DNA from: an uncultured Oscillospiraceae bacterium
GTDB taxonomy: Bacteria > Bacillota_A > Clostridia > Oscillospirales > Oscillospiraceae
NCBI GenBank assembly: GCA_944387745.1
Contig: CALXGD010000146.1
Span: 1 to 15,656 of the forward strand
Length of the DNA stretch: 15,656 nt
Reading direction: 5' to 3'
A model generated the notes under the pieces. The model ran no database searches. It was not told the origin of the DNA and was given only the letters and a program-made list of their open reading frames with translations. Made by a program: the position numbers and the translations under genes. Below, piece by piece: positions 1 to 7,582 of the stretch. How positions within the stretch are numbered: the stretch's first letter is position 1; the number at the start of each line of letters is the position of its first letter.

Positions 1-67
1 CAGCGTGTGAAAGCCGCCGGCCTGGAACTGGATCCCCAGGGCACAGAAGCCCTCAATGGTCACCGCG
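1..67. repeat. Direct repeat, copy A
   Basis: Bases 1-67 match bases 661-727 with only two differences (position 4 C versus T, position 31 G versus A). Both are synonymous third-position changes on the coding (minus) strand (Thr and Ile codons). The spacing of 660 bases is a multiple of three, so the antiporter frame stays open. Copy A touches the window edge, so the full repeat may be longer. Confidence 0.95.
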
Positions 68-897
68 CCGATGGCCGCCAGCAGCAGCCCCCAGGCGGCG
101 TCATGGAGAAAAATCGTGGTGGACAGCACCAGAACCCCATAGATCCCCGTCTTTGTAATGACCCCGGACAGTACCGCCGAGGCAGGGGCAGGGGCCGCAG
201 GGTGAGCGGTGGGCAGCCATATGTGCAGTGGAAAGGCCCCCGCTTTGGCTCCGAAGCCCACCAGCACCAAGAGGGAGCCCACCCAGAGGACTGTCCGGTC
301 TCCAACTTGAGGAAGAACGGCCCGCATCTGATCAAATTCCAAAGTTCCCAGCTGCCAGTACAGGAGAAACAGCCCGGACAGCGCCGCCAAGCCGCCGATC
401 ACCGCCACCGCCAGATAGGTCTCCCCCGCCCGCAGGGCCTGGGACTCCTCCGTCTGGATCACCAGGACAAAGGAGGTGAAAGACATCACCTCAAAAAAGA
501 GAAAGGCGGTAAACAGGTCCGCCGCCAGGAATACTCCCATCGTGGACCCCAGGGTCATCATCCAAAAGAAATAAAATCGATTTCTCTTGTGGACGTGGAC
601 CATGTACTCCCTACAGAACACAGAGCCCGCCATCCAGCCCGTAGCAGTGAGAAGGGCCATCAGTGTGTGAAAGCCGCCGGCCTGGAACTGAATCCCCAGG
701 GCACAGAAGCCCTCAATGGTCACCGCGGCCTCCGACAGCTGCGGATTGGTCCAAATGGTCAAGACCAGCAGCAGCTCCATGGCCGAGGCGGACAATACAA
801 ACATGTCCCGGGCCTTCTCCTGCCACCGGCCCAGCAAATAGGCAAACAGACCGGCCAGCATGGGGAAGAATACAGGGAACAGAATAAAGCGCGGCAT
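1..897 (-). CDS. MrpD/NuoM-like proton-channel antiporter subunit (fourth copy, partial)
   Basis: This is the 5' part of a membrane antiporter subunit of the NuoL/M/N-MrpD family; its 3' end lies beyond the left edge. The ATG at 897 follows a GAGGAGGTGAGGAA ribosome site, and 299 codons are open. Helices with loops carry the family's proton-path residues: Glu136 in LFTAFLFFEVMSF (TM5), Lys218 in GFGAKAGAFPLHIWLPTAH (TM7) and Lys249 in SAVLSGVITKTG (TM8). After residue 277 the expected next helix (usually GAVTM then a TLACSS-type segment) is absent. Instead residues 278-299 repeat residues 58-79 exactly, an in-frame 220-codon periodicity. The gene lies 41 bases after the previous antiporter gene and is the last visible gene of the operon. 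The family call is firm. Whether the duplicated structure exists in the organism or comes from misassembly is open. Confidence 0.85.
   Translation of the reverse strand, partial: MPRFILFPVFFPMLAGLFAYLLGRWQEKARDMFVLSASAMELLLVLTIWTNPQLSEAAVTIEGFCALGIQFQAGGFHTLMALLTATGWMAGSVFCREYMVHVHKRNRFYFFWMMTLGSTMGVFLAADLFTAFLFFEVMSFTSFVLVIQTEESQALRAGETYLAVAVIGGLAALSGLFLLYWQLGTLEFDQMRAVLPQVGDRTVLWVGSLLVLVGFGAKAGAFPLHIWLPTAHPAAPAPASAVLSGVITKTGIYGVLVLSTTIFLHDAAWGLLLAAIGAVTIEGFCALGIQFQAGGFHTL
661..727. repeat. Direct repeat, copy B
   Basis: This copy sits at codons 58-79 of the partial antiporter gene. It is presumably the native one, because it continues into normal family sequence on both sides. Similarity to copy A stops after position 727 (copy A continues cgatgg, copy B gcctcc). 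The breakpoint therefore falls just before the ALA-VAL-THR codons shared by both places. Confidence 0.95.
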
Positions 898-938
898 TTC
901 CTCACCTCCTCACAGTAAATGAAACGGTATTCGCGCCC

Positions 939-2399
939 CTACCCCAGCAGGAAGCGCACCGCCTGCTCCAGCTCGCCGGCCCCAAAGCCCAGCACAACAG
1001 AGGCGGCGGAGAGGACCGTCAGGGGAAACGTCATCCGCAGCCCCGGGTCCCGGCGGGCCCGCTTGGGCACGCGGACGGACAGCTGCCGGTTTTGCCGTGG
1101 AAAAAAGGCCAGCAGCACAATCTCCATCAGATAGAGGGCCGTCAGAATGGCGGAGACAATCAGCGCCCCGGCCCCTAGGTAGCCGACCCACTCCTGGAGA
1201 CCCACAGCCGCCGTGGCCAACAGCCACTTACTGGCAAACCCCGCCAGGGGAGGCACTCCCATCAATCCCAGGGAGGCTGTGGCAAAGCAGCCGAATACCA
1301 CTGGCATCAGCACGCCACAGCCCTCCACGTCCGGCACAAAATCCCGGTGCATCTTGTAGTGGACCGCGCCCACGCAGAAAAACAGAGTAATTTTTACCAC
1401 CGCATGGACCACCAGGTGGACCATGGCCGCCGTCAGTCCCGCCGTGGTCAGAGTGGTGATGCCCAGGAGAATATAGGACAGATTGCTGATGGTGGACCAG
1501 GCCAGTCGCCGCTTGAGATGCTTGGTGCGCAGGGCCTTGGAAGAGGCGTAGACAATGGTGAATATGGCCGCTCCCATGGTCAGATACTGACACCAGCTGC
1601 CCCGCAGCAGCTCCGGTCCGAAGCCGTACCAGGTGATGCGGGCCACAGCGAATACTCCGGTCTTCACCACTGCCACCGCATGGAGCAGAGCAGTCACCGG
1701 AGTGGGCGCCACCGACGCCCGCAGCAGCCACCGGTGGCCCGGGAACACCGCCGCCTTGACGCCGAATCCAAAGAATCCTAACACATAGGCCATGCGCAGG
1801 GTATTTTCCTTATCAGCTGGCACAGCCAGGCTCCCGCCGAACTGGAAGAACATGCCGCCGTGCTGGATCAAAAAGGTCATGGCGATAAAGCCCAAAGCCG
1901 CCCCGCACATGGAGTAGGTGAGGTACACCCGCCCGGCATAGCGGGCCTTGCTGTCCATATGGTGCATCACCAGAGGCAGCGTGGCCAGGGTAAGCAGCTC
2001 ATAGAAGAGGTACATGGTGAGCACATTGGCAGAGAAGGCGATTCCCAAGGTCACGCCGAAGCTCACCAGATACAGGGCAAAGAAGCGGTTTTCGCTCCCC
2101 TCCCGGCTCATGTATTCCGCCCCATACAGACAGGCCAGGGGCCACAAAACAGACACCAGAGCGGCAAAGATACAGGACAGGCCGTCCACCTGGAAGGCAA
2201 TCACCAGGTTCTCCCCCAGGGGGAAGAGTACCAGCGGCTCTCTCCCCCGCAGGGTCAGCACCCCGATCAGGGCGAAAATCGCCGTCAGGCAGGCGGAACC
2301 CACTACAAAATCCTGGCGTGCCCTCTGATCCCGGGGCCGCCACATGGCCAGAGCCCAGCCCGCTGTCATGGGCAGCAGGATCGCCAGCAGCATCCACAT
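939..2399 (-). CDS. MrpD/MrpA-like (NuoL/M-type) proton-channel antiporter subunit (third copy)
   Basis: A 486-residue integral membrane protein of the proton-conducting transporter family, about normal for MrpD/NuoM (near 490). The ATG at 2399 follows GAGGGGAGAGACTG. Conserved charges are present: Glu134 (MYLFYELLTL, TM5), Lys215 (GFGVKAAVFPGHRW, TM7), Lys246 (HAVAVVKTG, TM8) and a TM12 Lys in GVPPLAGFASKWLL. The loop after TM7 reads HRWLLRASVAPTPVTALLH. This APTPVTALLH form is closer to NuoL/MrpA-type subunits than the APAPASAVLSG form of its two neighbours. The usual WLP is WLL here. It looks paralogous to the gene at 2439-3908: both share a YxFGxxxLxGSW stretch and an LKxRLAxSTxSxxSY segment. 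It probably forms one cation/proton channel of an Mrp/Mbh-like complex in the cytoplasmic membrane. The exact subunit name is uncertain. Confidence 0.9.
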   Translation of the reverse strand: MWMLLAILLPMTAGWALAMWRPRDQRARQDFVVGSACLTAIFALIGVLTLRGREPLVLFPLGENLVIAFQVDGLSCIFAALVSVLWPLACLYGAEYMSREGSENRFFALYLVSFGVTLGIAFSANVLTMYLFYELLTLATLPLVMHHMDSKARYAGRVYLTYSMCGAALGFIAMTFLIQHGGMFFQFGGSLAVPADKENTLRMAYVLGFFGFGVKAAVFPGHRWLLRASVAPTPVTALLHAVAVVKTGVFAVARITWYGFGPELLRGSWCQYLTMGAAIFTIVYASSKALRTKHLKRRLAWSTISNLSYILLGITTLTTAGLTAAMVHLVVHAVVKITLFFCVGAVHYKMHRDFVPDVEGCGVLMPVVFGCFATASLGLMGVPPLAGFASKWLLATAAVGLQEWVGYLGAGALIVSAILTALYLMEIVLLAFFPRQNRQLSVRVPKRARRDPGLRMTFPLTVLSAASVVLGFGAGELEQAVRFLLG

Positions 2400-2438
2400 C
2401 AGTCTCTCCCCTCCTCTCCCTGTCCAGTATTTTCCGTG

Positions 2439-3908
2439 TTAAGTAAACAGCGGAGCCGTGATCTCCTGAATGGCCGTCTCCAGCTCCCCGGGGAACATGC
2501 CAAACACCACCGCCGCCCCTGTGAGCAGACACAGGGTAATCCACATAAGCCAAGTATCCTGCTGGCGCATCACCGTTCGACAGTCAAAGTCCTCTCCTGG
2601 GAAAAAGGCTCTGCCCACTATTGGGAGCAGATATCCCGCCGTCAGCAGGGCGGACACCATCAGCACCCCAACGCCCCAGAAGCCCAGGGCCCCGCACCCC
2701 GCCTCCAGGGCACCCTCCGCCAAAAGCCATTTGCTGAGAAAGCCGCCGGTGGGCGGGATTCCGATCAGGGAGAGGGAGGCCAGAGTAAAGCACCACATGG
2801 TGATCCCATAGGCCGTGCCCACACCCCGCAGCTGGGAGACCTGAGTCAGGTGGGTCTTATAGATGATAGCGCCAGTGGCCATAAAAAGGGCATTCTTGGC
2901 AATGGCGTGAAACACCGCCTGGAGCAGCGCCCCCTCCAGGGCGGCCGGCTGAAAGAGCATCAGGCCAAAAATCACATAGGACACCTGGCTGACCGTGGAG
3001 TAGGCCAGACGTTTTTTCAGGGTGTCCTCCCGCAGACCCAGAGAGGACCCCATAAATATGGTAATCAGGGAGAGCACCAGCACCGCCTGCTGTCCCCAGC
3101 TCCCCTGGAGAAACTGCCACCCAAACAGGTAGTATGCCACCCGAATCAGTGCCAGCACCCCCATTTTTGTGATGAGGCCAGACAGCACCGCCGAGGCCGG
3201 GGCCGGGGCCACCGGGTGGGCAATGGGCAGCCAGGCGTGGAGGGGAAACATGCCCGCCTTGCAGCCAAAGCCCACGGCCATGACAAAGAACACCCCAATG
3301 AGCAGCTCCCGGTCCTCCCCCGCCCGCAGCTGGTCCAGCACGCCGCCTGGGGTAAACAGGTCCGTGGTGCAGTAGCCCTGGAGGACAAACAGGCCCAGCA
3401 GTCCCAGGGCCGCGCCGGCCACAGAGAAACCCAGGTAGCGGTAGGCCGCGTCAAAGGCCTTCCGCGTCCCGATGTGGAGCACCAGGGGCACAGAGAGAAG
3501 GGTCATCATCTCGTAAAAGAGATAGAGGGTAACCAGATTGCCTGCAAAGCACACCCCCATCATGGCCCCCAAGGTCATCAGATAGAAGCCGAAGAAGCGC
3601 TCCCGGTGGCCCTCATGGTTCATATACTCAAAGGCAAACACCGCCACGGCCAGCCAGATCAGGCAGATCAGCAGGGAAAACATACGGCCCAGCGGGTCGG
3701 CCTGAAGCACCACCCGAGCTCCCCCCGCCAGGGAGAGAAGCACTCCGGGCCCCTCCGTCTCCCTCCCCACCATCGCCGTCAGCACAATCTGCACAAAGAG
3801 CAGAACCGTAATGGTCCGGCGGCGCGCCCTCAGCGTGTGGATTCCCAACACGCACAGACCGCCTAAAATCGGCAGCAGGACGGGCAGCAGCAGCCAGCCT
3901 CCCCACAT
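2439..3908 (-). CDS. MrpD/NuoM-like proton-channel antiporter subunit (second copy)
   Basis: A 489-residue polytopic membrane protein of the NuoL/M/N-MrpD family. The ATG at 3908 is preceded by GGAGGAGTCCGGA. Family residues are in place: Glu133 (LYLFYEMMTLL), Lys217 (GFGCKAGMFPLHAWLPIAHP), Lys248 (SAVLSGLITKMG), the TM10 HAIAKNALFMATGA segment, and the TM12 Lys in GIPPTGGFLSKWLL. All known proton-path charges are kept, so it is probably active in ion translocation rather than purely structural. It is separated from the upstream antiporter gene by 137 bases, the largest gap inside this operon, and from the downstream one by 39 bases. It could equally be labelled a complex I subunit 4/5-family protein; the sequence does not settle which. 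Confidence 0.92.
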   Translation of the reverse strand: MWGGWLLLPVLLPILGGLCVLGIHTLRARRRTITVLLFVQIVLTAMVGRETEGPGVLLSLAGGARVVLQADPLGRMFSLLICLIWLAVAVFAFEYMNHEGHRERFFGFYLMTLGAMMGVCFAGNLVTLYLFYEMMTLLSVPLVLHIGTRKAFDAAYRYLGFSVAGAALGLLGLFVLQGYCTTDLFTPGGVLDQLRAGEDRELLIGVFFVMAVGFGCKAGMFPLHAWLPIAHPVAPAPASAVLSGLITKMGVLALIRVAYYLFGWQFLQGSWGQQAVLVLSLITIFMGSSLGLREDTLKKRLAYSTVSQVSYVIFGLMLFQPAALEGALLQAVFHAIAKNALFMATGAIIYKTHLTQVSQLRGVGTAYGITMWCFTLASLSLIGIPPTGGFLSKWLLAEGALEAGCGALGFWGVGVLMVSALLTAGYLLPIVGRAFFPGEDFDCRTVMRQQDTWLMWITLCLLTGAAVVFGMFPGELETAIQEITAPLFT

Positions 3909-4045
3909 TCCGGACTCCTCCTCTCTCCGCAGTTTTCACGCCTGGAGCGCCCGCCAGCCTATCTCACGCGAGCACTCCCTCTTCACAACAAATGACCGCC
4001 GGCTTCGATTTTCCTCTTCTTTGGTAAAAAACCGGCGACATATCC
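3909..4045 (-). other. 137-base intra-operon gap with an inverted repeat
   Basis: No convincing gene is present. The longest small ORF, beginning ATGTCGCCGG, has only about 25 codons and no good ribosome site. Arms CGCCGG (3997-4002) and CCGGCG (4032-4037) are perfectly complementary around a 29-base loop that also holds A- and T-runs able to pair. Read on the minus strand there is no T-tract right after the stem, so it does not look like an intrinsic terminator. I found no clear sigma-A promoter. The gap may be an RNA processing or stability element that sets the level of the downstream antiporter genes; that is inference. Confidence 0.45.
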
Positions 4046-5539
4046 CTAAAACAGGGCAATGCCCTGGGCAATCGCCTGCCGGACCGGCCCGAAGGCGGTC
4101 CCTAAAAACACATTGGCCGCCAGCAAAAGCACCAGCGCAGTCCCGCTCTCCCGGCCGCCCCAATTCCATACCGCCGGCTGCTCCTCAGTCGCCCGCCTCC
4201 GGCCCCAGATGGCCAGAATCGCCGGAATATAATACATGGCGTTGAGCACTGAGCTGGCCGCAAGGCCGAACAGGGCGGGAAAGGTCTGCCATGTCCCGTC
4301 CAGGGCGGCGGCGGCAATACAGTATTTGGCGGAGAAGCCCGCCAGCAGCGGGATTCCACACAGGGACAGCCCGCCCACCGTGAAGGCAAGGCCCCCCAGA
4401 GGGGCCTGCCGCGCCGCCCCCCGCAGCTCTCCCCAATAGTGGCCCCCTGTGACCTGAATCATCTCCCCCGCACCCAAAAAAATCATGGATTTGGTCATGG
4501 CGTGGGCCAGGATCTGATAACAGGCCGCCGTCAGCCCCTCCTCGCTCCCCAGCCCCAGGGCCAGAAATATGTAGGAGATCTGGGCCGAGGATGAGAAGGC
4601 GATCATGCGCTTGACCTCCTCCTGACGCAGCGCGGCCACGGACGCATAAAGCATCCCAGTCAGGCCCAGGAAGAACAGCAGATCGTCCATGCACACAGAC
4701 AGCAACAGCGTCTGGCCAAAGACCCGGAGGATCAGCTTTAAAATGATTACCAAGTACCCCTTCAACACCAGTCCGGACAGAATGGCACTGGAGGCGGTAA
4801 AGGTACTGGCGTGGGCGTCTGGCAGCCAGGCGTGGAAGGGAAACTGAGCACTCTTGATGGAGAGCCCCAGGGTCATCAAAATGGCGGACACCACCAGTGG
4901 CAGGGTGTAGCTCCCCTGCTCCACCAGCTCCAGCACCGCCGTCTCCAGCCCGGCAAAGAGAAGCTGCCCTGTCACACTGTACAAAATAGAGATGCCCAGG
5001 AGAATCAGTCCAGAGCCCAGACAGCTGAATATGAGATACCGAATGGCCGAGACAATGGCCCGTCCGCTCTCCCGGGCGGCCACCGCGATGCAGGCGGTCA
5101 CCGCTCCGATCTCCACAAAGACGTAGGCGGTGAACAGGTCGTCAGTGTAGACCATAGCCAGCAGTGCCCCAAAGAGCAGCTGCATCAGCAGGCAGTACCA
5201 GCTCAGCTGGCTGGACCGCAGCTGCCTGCGCAGCTCCCCGGCCCCTCCCGTGAGGGAGAGCACCATTACCAGGCTGAAGGTCAGCGCCAACAGGCCCTCC
5301 AGTGGTCCCGCCCGCAGCTCATTCCCCCAGGGGGCGGGAAAGTGCCCCATCTGGAAGGTGAAGCTCTCCCCCGCCCGGCTGAGCACCAGGAACAGATAGG
5401 CGGACCCCGCCGCCACAGCCACCTGCACACCCCGCACAAAGTTCAGCGCCCGGCTCCCCTTCCCCAGCAGAGGCACCAGAAGGGCGCTGGCCAGCACCAG
5501 CATAATACTGAAAAATGGGATATTATACCACAGTGTCAA
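4046..5539 (-). CDS. MrpD/MbhH-like proton-channel antiporter subunit (first copy)
   Basis: A polytopic membrane protein of the MrpD/NuoN family, 497 residues from the TTG at 5539. I chose that TTG because AGGAGG lies 8 bases upstream and the protein then begins with a hydrophobic segment (MTLWYNIPFF). A GTG at 5566 would add nine charged residues. Family residues: Glu143 in LFTAYVFVEIGAVTA (TM5), Lys229 in LSIKSAQFPFHAWLPDAHA (TM7), Lys260 in SGLVLKG (TM8), HAMTKSMIFLGAGEMI, and a TM12 Lys in GIPLLAGFSAKYC. It directly follows the MrpC gene, the position of MrpD in Mrp operons and of MbhH in Mbh operons, so it is the best MrpD/MbhH counterpart of the four. The role is cation/proton exchange in the membrane arm. 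The exact start is less certain than the family. Confidence 0.92.
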   Translation of the reverse strand: MTLWYNIPFFSIMLVLASALLVPLLGKGSRALNFVRGVQVAVAAGSAYLFLVLSRAGESFTFQMGHFPAPWGNELRAGPLEGLLALTFSLVMVLSLTGGAGELRRQLRSSQLSWYCLLMQLLFGALLAMVYTDDLFTAYVFVEIGAVTACIAVAARESGRAIVSAIRYLIFSCLGSGLILLGISILYSVTGQLLFAGLETAVLELVEQGSYTLPLVVSAILMTLGLSIKSAQFPFHAWLPDAHASTFTASSAILSGLVLKGYLVIILKLILRVFGQTLLLSVCMDDLLFFLGLTGMLYASVAALRQEEVKRMIAFSSSAQISYIFLALGLGSEEGLTAACYQILAHAMTKSMIFLGAGEMIQVTGGHYWGELRGAARQAPLGGLAFTVGGLSLCGIPLLAGFSAKYCIAAAALDGTWQTFPALFGLAASSVLNAMYYIPAILAIWGRRRATEEQPAVWNWGGRESGTALVLLLAANVFLGTAFGPVRQAIAQGIALF

Positions 5540-5596
5540 CCTCGCTCCCTCCTCTCGTTTTCCCACACGGGAAGGCGGACCGCCGAAGCATTCCCA

Positions 5597-5992
5597 TCAG
5601 GGGGCGCCGTGCTCCGCCTCGTGCTCTGTTCTCTCCCGGGCCAGCATGAGGATCACGTCCAGATTCAAGCTGTGATACCGCCGGTAGAGCCGGTGGGTCA
5701 GGGCCAGAAACAGAGCCGTGGTGCTCACTGCCACCACAATGCCGGTGAGCACCAGCCCCCCGGGCACAGGGTTGATGTAAGCCTCCGCCGGCACCCCCTC
5801 CTCCACCATGGGAGCCCGGCCGCCGTCCACATATCCCATGGCGGCCAGGAAGAGGAACACCGCCGTATCCATCAAATTCAATCCAATGATCTTCTTGATC
5901 AGGTTGGGATGCAGAAACAGGGTGACAAAGCCAATACTAAATAAAATCACCGCCGCCACATAGTAGCGCTGGTCCAGCAGCGCCTCCCACAT
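5597..5992 (-). CDS. mrpC: Mrp antiporter subunit C (MnhC/MrpC, NuoK-like)
   Basis: A 131-residue protein with three hydrophobic helices, matching the MrpC/MnhC/MbhG family (NuoK fold). Diagnostic segments are IIGLNLMDTAVFLFLAAMG and NPVPGGLVLTGIVVAVST, the latter matching the family's DPLPQALVLTAIVI motif. The loop between helices 2 and 3 is long (about residues 56-77), which explains the length over the usual 110-115. The ATG at 5992 follows GAGGAGGGGTGATTT and begins 3 bases after the stop of the MrpB gene, so it is probably translated by coupling. MrpC lies next to MrpD in the known antiporter complex, consistent with its place here. The C-terminal tail is charged and probably cytoplasmic. 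Confidence 0.93.
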   Translation of the reverse strand: MWEALLDQRYYVAAVILFSIGFVTLFLHPNLIKKIIGLNLMDTAVFLFLAAMGYVDGGRAPMVEEGVPAEAYINPVPGGLVLTGIVVAVSTTALFLALTHRLYRRYHSLNLDVILMLARERTEHEAEHGAP

Positions 5993-5995
5993 AAA

Positions 5996-7009
5996 TCACC
6001 CCTCCTCTTCCTCCAAAAACAAGGTGTAAAAGGTGTACATGGTGCAGGCCACAATGACGCCCACACAGATGTTCAAGGGCAGGATCAGTCCGCCGCTGAG
6101 CAGCTCTCCCGGGGTGCCCTTAGGCACGTCCCACCCCACGTGGTTGCCTCCGGTGAAGAAGGAGTAGCCCTTCATCACCGCATAGGCCAGCAGGCACACC
6201 GCTGTCAGCCGGGTGGTGCGGCGGCTGGGCAGCAGCTGCTCCATCCGCTCCTCCCCCAGCACCAGGGAGGCTAAAATCAGTCCGCCCCCCAGCACCGCAC
6301 CGCCAGAAAAGCCGCCGCCCGGACTCAGATGGCCGTTGAGGATAACATAGACGCCGAACAGGAGGATCACTGGCAGCAGGCGCTTGCCCAGCAGATTTGT
6401 GGGCTGATCCGGTCCCCGGAAGGTGCGCACTCTGCGTTTTGGGCTGTTTAGAAGGAGAATGGTACTAGAGGCGGCGGCAAAGAGCACTGCCGACTCCCCA
6501 AAGGTGTCAAAGGCCCGGTAGTCCAGGATCATCCCCGTGACGGCGTTCACCGCCCCCGTCTCCTCCGCCCCCTGCTCCAAATAGCGGTGGGACACCTCAT
6601 TTAATGCAGGAGCAGAGGGATCTCCAAAGCGGGGAAGGCCCAGCACCGCGGCCAGAAACACTGCCGCCAGTACCACTGTCACCCCCAGACTCAGCACCCA
6701 GTAGAGCCCCAGCTGACGCCGCAGCTGCCCTGGCCGCCTTCTGTAGGCCGGCACAGGGGGAGGCTGCGCAGCATCCTGGTGCGGAGCGGGCGCCGTCTCG
6801 GGGAGCAGGCCCTTCTCCTTCCGCTCCCGCCAGCGCATCAGCCGGTAGGCCCCAAACTCCAGATAGCCGTGGGCGTCAATATATTCCAAATATTCCTGGA
6901 ACTCCTGGCGCTCTGGATCCTCCGGGCCCTCCGGCCCCTCCGTCTCCTCGCCGCCGGCCCATTGGAGGAAACGCTCGTACCAGTTCTCCTTCGGCCGGTC
7001 AGTCCTCAT
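5996..7009 (-). CDS. mrpB: MbhE-MrpB fusion antiporter subunit with a hydrophilic N-terminal extension
   Basis: 337 residues in three parts. Residues 1-100 are hydrophilic and charged, with an acidic Pro/Glu/Gly stretch (about 21-45) and then an Arg/Lys/Pro-rich linker. Residues 101-190 match the MbhE module: one helix, LGLPRFGDPSAPA, a SHRYLEQGAEETGAVNAVT segment, DYRAFDTFGE, and a helix. Residues 210-337 match MrpB/MnhB, with the hallmark NGHLSPGGGFSGGAV at 225-239. In canonical Mrp the MbhD and MbhE modules form the C-terminus of MrpA; here they are split off, as in Mbh/Mbs operons. The ATG at 7009 overlaps the previous gene by 11 bases. An inner start lacking the extension is possible, but I see no better ribosome site. 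The extension's function is unknown; a cytoplasmic docking segment is conceivable. Confidence 0.9.
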   Translation of the reverse strand: MRTDRPKENWYERFLQWAGGEETEGPEGPEDPERQEFQEYLEYIDAHGYLEFGAYRLMRWRERKEKGLLPETAPAPHQDAAQPPPVPAYRRRPGQLRRQLGLYWVLSLGVTVVLAAVFLAAVLGLPRFGDPSAPALNEVSHRYLEQGAEETGAVNAVTGMILDYRAFDTFGESAVLFAAASSTILLLNSPKRRVRTFRGPDQPTNLLGKRLLPVILLFGVYVILNGHLSPGGGFSGGAVLGGGLILASLVLGEERMEQLLPSRRTTRLTAVCLLAYAVMKGYSFFTGGNHVGWDVPKGTPGELLSGGLILPLNICVGVIVACTMYTFYTLFLEEEEG

Positions 7010-7256
7010 TCCGCTCCATCCCCTTCAATCCGTTGATCTTCCGCAGGGTGAGGAAAAACAGCAGGCTGGTCACGCCGGCCCCCACGGCCGCCTCGGTGAC
7101 CGCCAGGTCGGGGGACTCCAGCAAAAACCACAAAATGGTCATAATGGAGGAATAGCCCATGAAAATAATCACCGCGGACACCAGCCGCCTGCATAAAACT
7201 GCCCCTGCCGCACACACAATTAGACAGATCAGCAGCAGCACCTCCAGCACAATCAC
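6999..7256 (-). CDS. MbhD/DUF4040-type antiporter subunit (MrpA C-terminal module)
   Basis: A small membrane protein of 85 residues with three helices. It matches the MbhD/DUF4040 domain, which corresponds to part of the MrpA C-terminus. The segment LESPDLAVTEAAVGAG (about 47-61) is the family signature, with a conserved membrane Glu55. The GTG at 7256 overlaps the mrpG stop codon (GTGA), so translation is probably coupled. The open frame extends further upstream, but that part lies inside mrpG and is hydrophilic, so I reject it. The downstream gene carries the MbhE and MrpB modules, the normal partners. Confidence 0.9.
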   Translation of the reverse strand: MIVLEVLLLICLIVCAAGAVLCRRLVSAVIIFMGYSSIMTILWFLLESPDLAVTEAAVGAGVTSLLFFLTLRKINGLKGMERNED

Positions 7257-7582
7257 AGCTCCTGCTCCCCCTCTCCGGGCAGATGGTCCGGATCCAGGTC
7301 CAGACCTGTAATCACTTCCATGCGTGCAATCAGGTGGGAGGATACCGGGTTCACCACCCACAGGATCACCGCCGCCAACACCAGCTTAGCCGAGTGAACG
7401 GTCAGCCCGCACAGCACCACCAGCCCAGCCGTCACCAGAAACAGTCCCAGCGTATCCGCCAAGGCGCTGGCCTGGAGCAGATCCAGGGTACGCCGGAAGC
7501 GGAAGAGACCCACAGCGGCGATCACCACCACCAACACCCCAAGAACCAGCAGAGCCGCCCCAAAAATAAGCCGTATGGTCAC
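7253..7582 (-). CDS. mrpG: Mrp antiporter subunit G (MnhG/MrpG)
   Basis: 109 residues with three hydrophobic helices and a charged C-terminal tail. It matches MrpG/MnhG/PhaG. Key segments are AVGLFRFRRTLDLLQASALADTLG (about 25-48 when read in full; core GLFRFR and ADTLG), followed by two helices and PVSSHLIAR, a form of the family's PV(T/S)AH motif. The GTG at 7582 overlaps the mrpF stop codon (GTGA). MrpG is a small structural subunit of the Mrp complex. The usual RLHAA in the first loop is LLQAS here, a mild divergence. Confidence 0.93.
   Translation of the reverse strand: MTIRLIFGAALLVLGVLVVVIAAVGLFRFRRTLDLLQASALADTLGLFLVTAGLVVLCGLTVHSAKLVLAAVILWVVNPVSSHLIARMEVITGLDLDPDHLPGEGEQEL

Noticed and set aside
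181..240. Similarity between 181-240 and 3181-3240 as a possible repeat
   Set aside because: It reflects the conserved WLPxAHPxAPAPASAVLSG motif shared by paralogous channel subunits rather than a DNA repeat.
1860..3866. A 668-codon open frame on the plus strand, and other long plus-strand frames (7-918, 4811-5944, 8692-9831, 11562-12455)
   Set aside because: They lie opposite well-supported genes, are rich in Gln/His/Pro/Gly with no recognisable domain, and are the expected antisense shadows of GC-rich coding sequence.
5516..5539. TTGACA and TATAAT close together on the minus strand at the start of the first antiporter channel gene
   Set aside because: The spacing is only 6 bases, far from the 16-18 needed, and both fall within the start codons of the gene.
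5574..5584. Palindrome GGCGGACCGCC in the mrpC to antiporter gap
   Set aside because: Too short and without a usable loop for a hairpin; likely chance in GC-rich DNA, and no regulator is implied.
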